Position numbers and translations under genes: made by a program. Shown here one piece after another: positions 8,165 through 16,946 of a stretch of 64,000 nucleotides of DNA. Position 1 is the stretch's first letter. The number at the start of each line of letters is the position of its first letter. Source of the DNA: QALR01 sp900552255. Its GTDB lineage: Bacteria; Bacillota; Clostridia; Oscillospirales; CAG-272. The stretch lies in assembly GCA_048526005.1 (NCBI GenBank), contig DBFVEH010000018.1:49379-113378 (forward strand), given 5' to 3'. The notes under the pieces were generated by a model that saw only the letters and a list, made by a program, of their open reading frames with translations, ran no database searches and was not told where the DNA came from.

Positions 8165-9391
8165 ATGGAAAAGAGCGAAAAATCCATATACAAAAAAATA
8201 TTGGCGGCTTCGCTCTGCGTTCTCGCGGCGGTATACGTCATCTATCATATCGCACTGAGCCTGCGACGCGACGCGCAGCTTTTCGCCGTTGAAAAATATA
8301 CGGCGCAGGACATTCAATCTTTCACCGGCTATATTTTCCGGGACGAAACCGTCCTTGTTTCCTATACGTCGGGGATCCGGAACTATCACTATTACGACGG
8401 TGAAAAGGTCGCCGCAAACAGCGTCGTCGCAGATATCTACCGCTTCGGCAGCGAGGATACGGCGGAAAAAATCGCACAGCTCAGCCAGCAGATCGACATT
8501 CTCGAAAGAAGCACCTCCATCGCCGGGACCACCGTCGCCGAGGTGCAAAAGCAGATCGATTCCCTGACTTACCGTATCTCGGAAAAAAATGCCGCGGGAG
8601 ACACTGCGGCGGCGGGGGCGCTTGCCGACGAGCTTCTTGTGCTGATGGCGAAAAAAGACCTCCTCGTTCAAGGGAAATCCGATTACAGCTCTGAAATCTC
8701 CGTCTTGGAAGCGCAGAAGGCTTCTCTTGTTTCCTCGCTCGGCACGCCGAGCGAATCCGTGCGCACGGATTCTTCCGGATATTTTTATTCCGAAACCGAC
8801 GGCTACGAAAGCTTATTCACGCTCTCCGCCGCGGAGGAAATCAGCATCGAACGCTTCGACGCGCTTGTTGCCTCCGCTCCCGTTTCCACGACAAATGCGG
8901 TAGGCACGCTGATGACGGATTTTCATTGGTACTACGTCTGCAAGACGACCATATCCGAGGCGGAGGGCTTTTCCGCGGGCAGCACCTATGACTGTCTTTT
9001 TACGGATAACGGTTATTCGGAAACCATCCGAATGCAGATCGTTTCCAAGCAAACCGATGATGCGGGCAATGCGCTCCTCGTTTTTTCTTCCACCGCGCTT
9101 CCCCGCTCATTCGACATGACGCGCTGTCAGCGCATGGAAACGGTGAGGACCACTTACAGCGGCTACCGGATTCCCGCCGACGAAGTAAGGGTCATCGACG
9201 GCGCTACGTTCGTCTATGTATTCGACGAAGGGACCGCGAGGCTCCGCGAGGTCGGTATTCTATGGGAAGAAAACGGCTATTTCATCGTTTCGGATTCCTA
9301 TGAAAGTCCCGCTGGGAACAAGGTATTAAAGCTGAACGATCTCATCATCGTCGGAGAGAAAGATTTATACGACGGGAAAATCATAGACTGA
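8165..9391 (+). CDS. HlyD-like membrane-anchored protein of the sepF cluster
   Basis: 408 residues with one N-terminal membrane helix (ILAASLCVLAAVYVIYHIAL) and an outside domain. Residues about 90-190 are helical (a coiled-coil hairpin between two lipoyl-like half motifs), and a beta-rich region follows, ending DLIIVGEKDLYDGKIID. This is the plan of HlyD/RND-type adaptor proteins, though no transporter gene is next to it. In many clostridia a homologue sits just upstream of yggS-sepF, so a role at the division site or in envelope assembly is a context-based guess. AGGAACGG precedes the ATG. Spacing to miaA is 15 bases and to yggS 16 bases. Confidence 0.65.
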   Translation: MEKSEKSIYKKILAASLCVLAAVYVIYHIALSLRRDAQLFAVEKYTAQDIQSFTGYIFRDETVLVSYTSGIRNYHYYDGEKVAANSVVADIYRFGSEDTAEKIAQLSQQIDILERSTSIAGTTVAEVQKQIDSLTYRISEKNAAGDTAAAGALADELLVLMAKKDLLVQGKSDYSSEISVLEAQKASLVSSLGTPSESVRTDSSGYFYSETDGYESLFTLSAAEEISIERFDALVASAPVSTTNAVGTLMTDFHWYYVCKTTISEAEGFSAGSTYDCLFTDNGYSETIRMQIVSKQTDDAGNALLVFSSTALPRSFDMTRCQRMETVRTTYSGYRIPADEVRVIDGATFVYVFDEGTARLREVGILWEENGYFIVSDSYESPAGNKVLKLNDLIIVGEKDLYDGKIID

Positions 9392-9407
9392 TAAGAGGAG
9401 GAGCATA

Positions 9408-10100
9408 ATGGAAGAAAATCTTCTCTCCATCAAGGAGAATATCGAAAAAATCCGGTCGGACGCGGCGCCGTTTCCCGGCGTGCAGCTGATGGCGGTCGTC
9501 AAAACGCGCACGCCGGAGGAAATCCGCTACGCCGTGCGGAGATGCGGCGTCACGCTGATCGGGGAAAACCGTGTCCAAGAGCTGCTCGCCCACTATGAAA
9601 GCGCGGAGGGCGCCAAGATTCATTTTATCGGCACACTGCAAAAAAACAAGGTCAAATACATCATCGATAAAGTATCGATGATCGAATCGCTGGACAGCGA
9701 GGAGCTCGCCGCGCAAATCGACCGGCATGCCGCAAAGCTCGGGCTCCGTATGCCGGTGCTGATCGAAATCAACATCGGCAGAGAGCCGTCGAAATCCGGC
9801 ATTGCGCCCGAGGCGCTTCCGCTTTTCTGTGAGGCTTTAAAAAAGTATCCGGCGCTCATTCCCTCAGGACTGATGACCATTGCCCCGCGCTGCACGTCCG
9901 CCGAAGAATACGGCGTTTATTTTTCCGAAATGAACCGCCTGCGGAATACGGTATTCGCGGAAAAATTTCCGTCCGTCGGGCACCCGCTGCTTTCCATGGG
10001 CATGTCGTCAAGCTACCTTCCGGCGCTCGAAAACGGAGCCGATATCATCCGCATCGGCGAGGGTATTTTCGGGAAAAGAGATGGGATTGTAAATAAATGA
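9408..10100 (+). CDS. yggS: YggS family pyridoxal phosphate homeostasis protein
   Basis: A 230-residue single-domain PLP-binding protein of the YggS/PROSC (YlmE) family, which buffers pyridoxal phosphate; no enzyme activity is known. The PLP lysine is Lys32 (AVVKTR). Family motifs are IGENRVQELL, IHFIGTLQKNK, VLIEINIGREPSKSG and LSMGMSSSY. AGGAGGAG precedes the ATG. It precedes sepF, as in other Bacillota where ylmD-ylmE-sepF form the division cluster. Confidence 0.93.
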   Translation: MEENLLSIKENIEKIRSDAAPFPGVQLMAVVKTRTPEEIRYAVRRCGVTLIGENRVQELLAHYESAEGAKIHFIGTLQKNKVKYIIDKVSMIESLDSEELAAQIDRHAAKLGLRMPVLIEINIGREPSKSGIAPEALPLFCEALKKYPALIPSGLMTIAPRCTSAEEYGVYFSEMNRLRNTVFAEKFPSVGHPLLSMGMSSSYLPALENGADIIRIGEGIFGKRDGIVNK

Positions 10101-10152
10101 CAAAAAGTCCAAGAATTATCTGAAATTTTTTCTCTTTTTTTCAAAAAAATAA

Positions 10153-10182
10153 TTGCAATTTCTGCCCGCAGTATGTTATAAT
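10153..10182 (+). promoter_or_regulatory. Sigma-A promoter of sepF
   Basis: TTGCAA and TATAAT separated by 18 bases, 80 bases upstream of the sepF ATG and after the yggS stop. It gives sepF-divIVA-lspA-rluD a promoter of their own. Confidence 0.7.
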
Positions 10183-10262
10183 GACATAAAGGGTAATCTA
10201 TCCCTTTTTCCCTATCATTATGAAAATATAAATCAGATAAAAGTTATTTTTGGAGGTACAAA

Positions 10263-10739
10263 ATGGGCTTGCTTGATAAAATCAAAGGAATGGTCAACAC
10301 CGACGACGAATACGGAGACAACTACGGCCTCGACGAGACCGAAAACGACGACATCATTCCTACCCGTTCCGCAGCTTCAAGACCCGGGATGAATATTTCG
10401 GGACATGATAATTCCGTCGCCATCGAGCTCAAGGTGGTAAGACCCGAAAGCTATGGCAGCGTAACGGAGATCGCAGACCATCTTCTCAATCACCGCACGG
10501 TCGTCCTGAATCTTGAAGCGACGAACAGAGAGGTCGCCAAAAGACTGATCGATTTTCTCGCGGGGGTCGCCTATTCCATCGACGGGCAGCTCAAAAATGT
10601 AGCCAACAATACATACATCATCACGCCCTGCAACGTGGATGTGGCGGATTCCCAGATCAGAGCGGCGGAGCCGAGACGTCAAGCGAGCATGCAGCAGCCT
10701 GCCCCCGCCGTCAATCTGACGAGCGACACCCTGTTCTGA
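10263..10739 (+). CDS. sepF: Cell division protein SepF
   Basis: FtsZ-binding membrane anchor of the division ring. It has 158 residues. The N-terminal MGLLDKIKGMV forms the amphipathic membrane-binding helix, an acidic linker follows (residues 14-35), and the conserved core reads SYGSVTEIADHLLNHRTVVL, then FLAGVAYSIDGQLKNV and YIITPCNVDV. The length is typical. GGAGG precedes the ATG. divIVA follows 100 bases later. Confidence 0.95.
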   Translation: MGLLDKIKGMVNTDDEYGDNYGLDETENDDIIPTRSAASRPGMNISGHDNSVAIELKVVRPESYGSVTEIADHLLNHRTVVLNLEATNREVAKRLIDFLAGVAYSIDGQLKNVANNTYIITPCNVDVADSQIRAAEPRRQASMQQPAPAVNLTSDTLF

Positions 10740-10839
10740 TCACGGAAGCAAATAGAATTTTGAGACGGGGCATATTTGTCCCGTCAAGGTTTTGTACGGG
10801 CAGCCGGCAGACCCTATGAAAATTGGAGAGGATAATTTC

Positions 10840-11691
10840 ATGGCACCGATCACACCCAAGGCGCTCTCCGAGCGGGAGTTCACCAAAACCATACGCGGAT
10901 ACAGCGTATCCGAGGTAGACGAATATATAGGCCGCATTGTAGAAAACTATTCGATTCTTTACAGGGAAAACATCGAGCTTGCACGCCGGCTTTCCGAAGC
11001 GACGGGGAGACTGGAAAACCTGAGCTCCGAGGAGGAGCTCGTCAGACAGACGCTTCAAACGGCGAAAAAAGCGGGCGACAAAATCATTGAAGAAGCTTAT
11101 ATCAAAGCGGACGACATCCTCGCATCGATCAAGTCGAGCTGCGATTCCATTCTGCGCAATTTCAGAGACAAAATCGAAGCGCAGAAAACCGCGCTTGCCG
11201 ATATCCAGCAGAACATCCTCACCTTCAAAAACGAGCTTTTTGAAAAATACCGGCTGCATATCGAGCTGATCGAGCAGATCTCCCCCGTATACGAATACGA
11301 GGAGGAGCTCTCCCCCGACGAATATGTGGAGCGCGTCGTCACCAACCTGAAAAAAGAGGTCGCGGCGCAGTATGGGATCTCCCTCGACACCCTCACCGCG
11401 CCGGACAACACGCAGACAAAGGTAGCGGAGGATACCAATGAACTGCCGCCGGCCACGCCGGAAGCGGAGCCTCCGATCGTCGAGGTACGCGAGGCGGCGA
11501 CGCAAAAGCCCGCGCCTGCTCCGAAAAAGAGGAAGCCGCGCGCCGTTCCGTCCGTTATGGAGCTCCTTGACGAATATGAGGATCCGGAGGTGCTGCGCGA
11601 AGCCAAGGCCAAGCTGCCGCGCGCACGGCAGTTTATGCTCGACATCGACGGTGAAAATGAAAACGCCGAGCTTGTGCTCTCCGGCAAATAA
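10840..11691 (+). CDS. divIVA: DivIVA domain-containing protein
   Basis: Membrane-curvature-sensing coiled-coil protein that marks division sites and poles. The chosen start MAPITPKAL has GGAGAGG eight bases upstream; the frame extends 16 codons back without a ribosome site. Residues about 10-40 carry the DivIVA head (FTKTIRGYSVSEVDEYI). A coiled coil follows to about residue 150, then a low-complexity Pro/Ala/Glu stretch and a basic KKRKPRAVPS segment before the last 45 residues. It lies between sepF and lspA, 11 bases before the latter. Confidence 0.9.
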   Translation: MAPITPKALSEREFTKTIRGYSVSEVDEYIGRIVENYSILYRENIELARRLSEATGRLENLSSEEELVRQTLQTAKKAGDKIIEEAYIKADDILASIKSSCDSILRNFRDKIEAQKTALADIQQNILTFKNELFEKYRLHIELIEQISPVYEYEEELSPDEYVERVVTNLKKEVAAQYGISLDTLTAPDNTQTKVAEDTNELPPATPEAEPPIVEVREAATQKPAPAPKKRKPRAVPSVMELLDEYEDPEVLREAKAKLPRARQFMLDIDGENENAELVLSGK

Positions 11692-11702
11692 AGGAGGGTT
11701 CC

Positions 11703-12248
11703 ATGGTTTTATGGATCATCGTCATCGCCGTTTCCGTCCTGATTGATCAAATTACAAAGATCATCGCAGCCGGAAATATGGCTTTATACGAATCCGTGCC
11801 GGTGATAAAGGGCTTTTTTTCCTTTACGTATATCCATAACTACGGCGCTGCGTGGGGGATTTTCAGCGAGCATCGCTGGGTTTTCATCGTGATCACGGGA
11901 ATCGCGATCGTCGTGCTCCCCATTATTCTTTACCGATTCAGGAAGCTGCATTTTCTCTTCGGTCTTTCGATGTCCCTTATCATAGGAGGAGCGGTCGGCA
12001 ACATGATCGACCGGCTGTTCCGCGGCTACGTCATCGATTTCTTGGAGTTCACGTTCATCGATTTTCCCGTATTCAACGTCGCCGATATCTGCGTGACGGT
12101 CGGAACGGTGCTCATGTTCATCTACATTGTGTTTATCGACAAAACGCTCTTTGCCGACAAAAAGAATCCGAAATTAGAGGAAGCTACCGGAGAGGAAGTT
12201 CTGCCAAATGACGGAAACCATCAAAAAAGCGATACCGACGACAAATGA
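11703..12248 (+). CDS. lspA: Signal peptidase II (prolipoprotein signal peptidase)
   Basis: Removes signal peptides from lipid-modified prolipoproteins in the membrane. It has 181 residues and four membrane helices. Catalytic aspartates are Asp103 in GNMIDR and Asp128 in FNVADICV; NYGAAWG is also conserved. A hydrophilic C-terminal tail of about 30 residues is longer than usual. AGGAGGG precedes the ATG. Its 3' end overlaps rluD by 41 bases, so translation is probably coupled. The lipobox protein at 699-2135 is a possible substrate. Confidence 0.95.
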   Translation: MVLWIIVIAVSVLIDQITKIIAAGNMALYESVPVIKGFFSFTYIHNYGAAWGIFSEHRWVFIVITGIAIVVLPIILYRFRKLHFLFGLSMSLIIGGAVGNMIDRLFRGYVIDFLEFTFIDFPVFNVADICVTVGTVLMFIYIVFIDKTLFADKKNPKLEEATGEEVLPNDGNHQKSDTDDK

Positions 12249-13155
12249 AGACGCGGGCGCGCGCCTCGACGTTTTCCTTTCGGAGAAAGAGCCTTCGCTC
12301 TCCCGCTCCCGTGTTCAGAAGCTGATCGAGGATGGTTGTGTGCTTGTCAACGGCAGACTTACCGTATCGAAAAATTACAAGCTGCGGGAAGCCGATTATA
12401 TTGAGATCGAATATCCCCTGCCCGCGCCATGCCGCGCCGAGGCAGAGGATATTCCTATTGATATCCGGTATGAGGACGAGGATATCATCGTCGTGAACAA
12501 GCCAAAAGGCATGGTCGTGCATCCCGCCGCCGGTCATTACACGGGAACGCTCGTCTCCGCCCTGCTCCATCACTGCGGCGACAGCCTTTCCGGCATCGGC
12601 GGCATCCTCCGTCCGGGCATCGTGCATCGAATCGACAAGGATACAAGCGGCCTCATCGTCGCCGCCAAAAACGACGCGGCGCACCTCGCGCTTTCGGAAC
12701 AGCTCAAAGAGCATAGGATTTCCCGCGTTTATCAGGCGATCGCCCTCGGGAAAATAGAAGAAAATTGCACGATCGATCTTCCGATCGGGCGTCATCCCGC
12801 CGACCGAAAGAAAATGGCGGTAACAGATAAAAATTCCAAAAATGCTATCACGCATGTGGAAGTTCTTGAACGGTTTCCCGCCCTGACCTATGTGAAATGT
12901 ATCTTGGAAACCGGAAGGACCCATCAGATCCGCGTCCATCTTGCCCACATCGGGCATCCGCTGCTCGGCGACGCCGTCTACGGAAGCATGAGGCAGCCGA
13001 TGAATGCGCGGTATGGAAAATATACGGCCGGTCAGTGCCTTCATGCGGGCAAGCTGAGCCTGACACATCCGCGAACGGGAGAACGCCTGCACCTTGAATG
13101 CGAGCTGCCGGACTATTTCAGGAATGTCCTCGCATTGCTGGAAGCCGGCAAATAA
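12208..13155 (+). CDS. rluD: RluA/RluD family 23S rRNA pseudouridine synthase
   Basis: 315 residues: an S4 RNA-binding domain (about residues 15-75, LDVFLSEKEPSLSRSRVQKL) followed by the RluA-type catalytic domain. The catalytic Asp lies in the signature HRIDKDTSGLIV; the later motif GRTHQIRVHLAHIGHPLLGD is also diagnostic. It should isomerise uridines of 23S rRNA; exact positions are not predictable. The start inside lspA is supported by GGAGAGGAAG about ten bases upstream. lspA followed by rluD is a common Bacillota order. Confidence 0.92.
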   Translation: MTETIKKAIPTTNEDAGARLDVFLSEKEPSLSRSRVQKLIEDGCVLVNGRLTVSKNYKLREADYIEIEYPLPAPCRAEAEDIPIDIRYEDEDIIVVNKPKGMVVHPAAGHYTGTLVSALLHHCGDSLSGIGGILRPGIVHRIDKDTSGLIVAAKNDAAHLALSEQLKEHRISRVYQAIALGKIEENCTIDLPIGRHPADRKKMAVTDKNSKNAITHVEVLERFPALTYVKCILETGRTHQIRVHLAHIGHPLLGDAVYGSMRQPMNARYGKYTAGQCLHAGKLSLTHPRTGERLHLECELPDYFRNVLALLEAGK

Positions 13156-13180
13156 AAACCATCGGAAAGGTCATATCCGA

Positions 13181-13999
13181 ATGAAAAAATTTGAAAATAT
13201 CCTGCTTTTATCCGATATCGACGGAACAATCGCATGGAACAGCGAATATATCCCTCCGAAAAACATCGAGAAAATCTTATATTTCAAGGAAAACGGCGGG
13301 CATTTCGCCTTTTCCTCCGGACGCAATCACAAGGATATTTACCGAATTTTGCCGAATCTCGGAGAGCTTGTGAGCAGCCCCTGCATCCTTTGCAACGGGA
13401 GCTATCTTTATGATACGGAAACGGGAGAAATCCTAAATCCCCGGTATCTCGACGAAAAAAACGCGGTCACGCTGCTGCATGAGATCAAAGGAAGCTTTCC
13501 GACGGTGGGTTTCCGCGTCACGGTGCCGGACGGCTTTCTCGTTCCGGCGGGCGACGCCGTCATGATACGTCAGCTCTCCGAATGGGGGATCGCGGACATC
13601 GCAGCCGTGCGCGAGCTTTCGGAATTTGACGGTAAAGAGTGGTTCAAGGCGGTGTTCGTCGCGGATGTCGCGACGCTTTCGGAAGTCGCGGCTTATATAG
13701 AAGATCATTATTCCGGGCTCTTTACGCTTACGCGTTCCAGCGAATTTCTGCTTGAGCTTCAGCCCTTCGGCGTATCCAAAAGCTTCCAATTCCCTTTTCT
13801 GCGCTCCCGATATCAAGACGCCACGCTATATGCCATCGGGGACTATGACAACGACGCCGAGATGCTGCGGCATGCAGACGTCGCGGCCTGCCCCGAAAAC
13901 GCCTCCGAGGAGATCAAAAAAATCGCCTCGATCCACGTTTGTCACTGCAAGGACGGCGCACTCGCCGACCTCATCGAAAAAATCGATATGGCGCTGTGA
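13181..13999 (+). CDS. HAD superfamily Cof-type phosphatase
   Basis: HAD IIB hydrolase of about 272 residues. Motif I is SDIDGTI (nucleophile Asp), motif II SSGR, and motif IV GDYDNDAEML. A type IIB cap lies between motifs II and III. These enzymes dephosphorylate sugar phosphates, nucleotides or flavin precursors; the substrate is unknown. The start MKKFENILLL has GGAAAGG upstream; the 29-codon extension overlapping rluD is not needed. It is the last gene before a strong bidirectional terminator. Confidence 0.88.
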   Translation: MKKFENILLLSDIDGTIAWNSEYIPPKNIEKILYFKENGGHFAFSSGRNHKDIYRILPNLGELVSSPCILCNGSYLYDTETGEILNPRYLDEKNAVTLLHEIKGSFPTVGFRVTVPDGFLVPAGDAVMIRQLSEWGIADIAAVRELSEFDGKEWFKAVFVADVATLSEVAAYIEDHYSGLFTLTRSSEFLLELQPFGVSKSFQFPFLRSRYQDATLYAIGDYDNDAEMLRHADVAACPENASEEIKKIASIHVCHCKDGALADLIEKIDMAL

Positions 14000-14070
14000 C
14001 CAGCGCGCAAAAAGAACTTTTCAATTGGGAACAAATCCATAAATCCCTGCAAAATCAAATATAAAACAAA

Positions 14071-14108
14071 AAAAGGCGGAGCCGGCTGAGCCGGCTCCGC
14101 CTTTTTTT
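14071..14108. terminator. Bidirectional rho-independent terminator
   Basis: GGCGGAGCCGGC, a TGA loop and GCCGGCTCCGCC, flanked by A7 and T8, between convergent genes (HAD phosphatase and YitT protein). Confidence 0.95.
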
Positions 14109-14121
14109 GTAAGCTATCCAT

Positions 14122-15075
14122 TCACTCCTGCCGATTTTCCTCGCCGCCGGTTTTCTTCCCGCGCGTCCTCGGCTCGATCGCAACGTCTCCAAGACCCTCC
14201 TTGAAGCCCTCTCCGATGGTTTCCGTCGCCTCGCCGAGAATCATAAAAGCTGCGGGATCGATCGTCCGCACCAGCGTTTTCAGCGAATAAATCTCATTTT
14301 TCTTCACCACGCATAAAATGACCTTTTTGCTCTCCTTCGTGTACCAGCCCATTCCGTCGAGCACCGTGACGCCGCGCTCCAAATCCTTTGTCAGCGCATC
14401 GGCAACCTTTTCATACTGCGCGGAAAAGATATACGCAAGCCGCGTTTTTTCAAAGCCTCCGGTCACGATCTCCAAGGCGTTCGACGACATAAAAATCGCG
14501 ATGAACGAGAAGAAAATCGCGACATAGCTCCGCGTCGCAACCGCCGACACGATCACTACGGCGGCGTCGATGACAAGAATCAGCTTCGATGTCGGCAGTC
14601 TTCCGAATTTCAGCTTGATCAGCAGCGCTGCGAGATCCGAGCCGCCCGTCGTATAGCCTCTGGAAAACATAAGACCGACCGCCGCACCGACGACGATGCC
14701 GCCGAAAATCGCATACAAAAGCGAGTTTTCCTCCGGATTCGGAAAGGCGGGCTTGAAGATTCCGAGCCACGCCGTCAAATCGACAAATACGGAAGAAACG
14801 ACGATCCCGATGATGCCCTTGACACTTGCACGAAAGCCGTAAAAATGCATAAACAGCAGCACCAGAGGCACATTGATCACCAGAATCATCGTACCGGTCG
14901 GAAGACCGTACAAGATATTCAGCACGGTGGCAAGACCGCCGGCTCCGCCGATAAAAATGCCGCCCGGGACGAGAAACATATTGTACGCCATGCCGAAAAG
15001 GACCCCGCTCACAAAAAGAAACCCGATATCCGTCAGGATTTCCCTGCTTCTCTTTCTTTTATCCGTTTTTTCCAC
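14122..15075 (-). CDS. YitT family (DUF161/DUF2179) membrane protein
   Basis: Membrane protein of 317 residues: five or six helices (DUF161, for example GVLFGMAYNMFLVPGGIFIG and VGAAVGLMFSRGYTTGGSDL) plus a C-terminal cytosolic DUF2179 domain (RGVTVLDGMGWYTKESKKVI). The molecular function of the family is not settled; transport is suspected. The start is a GTG with GGAGG eight bases upstream; the open frame continues 31 codons further but that part has no family similarity. The C-terminal end is Arg/Lys/Gly-rich. Confidence 0.85.
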   Translation of the reverse strand: MEKTDKRKRSREILTDIGFLFVSGVLFGMAYNMFLVPGGIFIGGAGGLATVLNILYGLPTGTMILVINVPLVLLFMHFYGFRASVKGIIGIVVSSVFVDLTAWLGIFKPAFPNPEENSLLYAIFGGIVVGAAVGLMFSRGYTTGGSDLAALLIKLKFGRLPTSKLILVIDAAVVIVSAVATRSYVAIFFSFIAIFMSSNALEIVTGGFEKTRLAYIFSAQYEKVADALTKDLERGVTVLDGMGWYTKESKKVILCVVKKNEIYSLKTLVRTIDPAAFMILGEATETIGEGFKEGLGDVAIEPRTRGKKTGGEENRQE

Positions 15076-15287
15076 AATCACAACCTCCTTTGGAATAGCA
15101 AAACCGAACCATGAATATATTTTTATAGCAAGCACCGGATCCCCGCATATCGGCAGGCGATGCTTCATAAAGCTATCCGCCGATCCGGAGACAGGGGAAC
15201 GGCGGCCTCTTTTTTCGTGCGCTTCCGATCGCTCGCGCGGGACTCACGCAAATTTACAGCCGGCAGACGGCAGAATCGGGATATCCA

Positions 15288-16865
15288 ATGAAAAGATTGA
15301 AACGTTTTGTCATAAATGCGCTCATCCTCGGCGGAACCACCATTTTTATGAGAAGCATATCCGTGATTTTCAGCGCATATGTTTCCAACAAAATCGGCGC
15401 CGAGGGAATGGGACTTTATTCGCTCATTTCAAGCGTATATATGTTCGCCGTGACCCTCGCGACCTCCGGGATCAGTCTTGCCGTTACACGGCTCGTTTCC
15501 GAGGAGCTGGGACGTGACAACGGTGTCGGCGCGATTCAGGCAGTCAAGAACTGCGTCGGTTACGCGCTCATCTTTGGCTGCTCCGCCGCCGTGCTGCTCT
15601 TTTTCGGCGCGGATTTCATCTCCACCCATATTCTGCGGGACGCACGCACCTATCTTTCGCTGCGCGTGCTCGCCATAGCGCTCCCGTTTATTGCGCTCTC
15701 CAATATTTTCAGCGGATACTTCAACGCCGTCAGGCGCGTCTATAAAAGCGCCTCCGCCAGCATCACCGAACAATTTGTCAAAATTTTCATCACGGTGAGC
15801 CTGCTTGCCGCCATCGCGCCGCGCGGAACGGAATACGCCTGTCTCGCGCTCGTCGTCGGGACTGCGGTCTCCGAGGCGCTTTCCTTCTTTTATCTCCTGC
15901 TGTTTTATATCATAGACAAAAAACGCCACATCAAAGCCGACGAGGGCAAAAAAAGTCCGGATATGCGAAAAAGAATGCTTTCGATTTCGCTTCCGATCGC
16001 TCTTTCATCGTATCTTCGCTCCGGACTCGTCACCATCGAGCATATCCTCATTCCGATCGGTCTGCGCCGCCACGGCTCGGATTATCAGACGGCGCTCGCC
16101 TCCTACGGCACGATCCACGGAATGGTATTCCCGCTCATCCTGTTTCCATCCGCCGTATGCTCCACCTTTGCGGGGCTGATCGTGCCGGAGCTTTCCGAGC
16201 TTTCGGCGCAATACGGAGAGGTCCGCGGGAACCGCCACATCTGCTATATCGTGCGGCGCGCGTTATGCTTCGCGCTGCTCTTCGGCATCGGAACCGCCGG
16301 GATCTTCCTCTGCTTTGCGAAGCCCATCGGTCTTTTGGTATATGGCAGCGAGGAGGCCGCAAAGTATATCGGAATATTCGCCTCTCTCATCCCCGTCATG
16401 TATCTCGATACGACCGTCGACGGCATGCTCAAAGGGCTCGGACAGCAGTTCAATTCGATGATATACAACATCATCGACGCATCGATGAGCGTGATTCTCG
16501 TTTGGACGCTGATGCCGAAGATCGGCATATACGGCTACGTGATCTGCGTGTTTCTCACCGAGCTCGTCAATCTCGCATTCAGTCTGAACCGGCTGCTCAT
16601 GGTGACCGACGCCAAAATCCCGCTCTGCCGTGCGGTGCTCTCCCCCGTCGTCTGCATCATCGGCGCGACTTCTATTTCCATGCTCATTATGAAGTTCAGT
16701 TTCCCTGCGTCCGCAAGCTACGCCGCGGTCACGATCGTCGGGATCCTGCTTTCTCTGATTTTCTATGTCATTCTTCTCAGAACCACGCAAGGTCTCACCA
16801 AGGAAGACATGACATGGCTTTCCGGCCTCGTCCGGGAGCCGAAATCGCCGCAGCTCAAAACCTGA
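15288..16865 (+). CDS. SpoVB-like lipid flippase (MATE/MVF polysaccharide biosynthesis family)
   Basis: 525 residues with about 14 membrane helices. The N-terminal NALILGGTTIFMRSISVIFS and IGAEGMGLYSLISSVYMFAV match the SpoVB/MurJ-like oligosaccharidyl-lipid flippase family, which moves lipid-linked wall precursors across membranes; SpoVB itself serves cortex synthesis in spores. Only a weak ribosome site precedes the ATG. It is a single gene ending in a strong terminator. A spore role is suggested only by family. Confidence 0.82.
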   Translation: MKRLKRFVINALILGGTTIFMRSISVIFSAYVSNKIGAEGMGLYSLISSVYMFAVTLATSGISLAVTRLVSEELGRDNGVGAIQAVKNCVGYALIFGCSAAVLLFFGADFISTHILRDARTYLSLRVLAIALPFIALSNIFSGYFNAVRRVYKSASASITEQFVKIFITVSLLAAIAPRGTEYACLALVVGTAVSEALSFFYLLLFYIIDKKRHIKADEGKKSPDMRKRMLSISLPIALSSYLRSGLVTIEHILIPIGLRRHGSDYQTALASYGTIHGMVFPLILFPSAVCSTFAGLIVPELSELSAQYGEVRGNRHICYIVRRALCFALLFGIGTAGIFLCFAKPIGLLVYGSEEAAKYIGIFASLIPVMYLDTTVDGMLKGLGQQFNSMIYNIIDASMSVILVWTLMPKIGIYGYVICVFLTELVNLAFSLNRLLMVTDAKIPLCRAVLSPVVCIIGATSISMLIMKFSFPASASYAAVTIVGILLSLIFYVILLRTTQGLTKEDMTWLSGLVREPKSPQLKT

Positions 16866-16873
16866 CTTTTGAC

Positions 16874-16905
16874 AAGAATACGGAGCCGTAAGGCTCCGTA
16901 TTCTT
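16874..16905. terminator. Bidirectional terminator
   Basis: AAGAATACGGAGCC, a GTAA loop and GGCTCCGTATTCTT followed by T5, between the convergent flippase and GH130 genes. Confidence 0.95.
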
Positions 16906-16946
16906 TTTCATCCCCAAGACGTTCGCTTCTTGATAAAGAACACTCT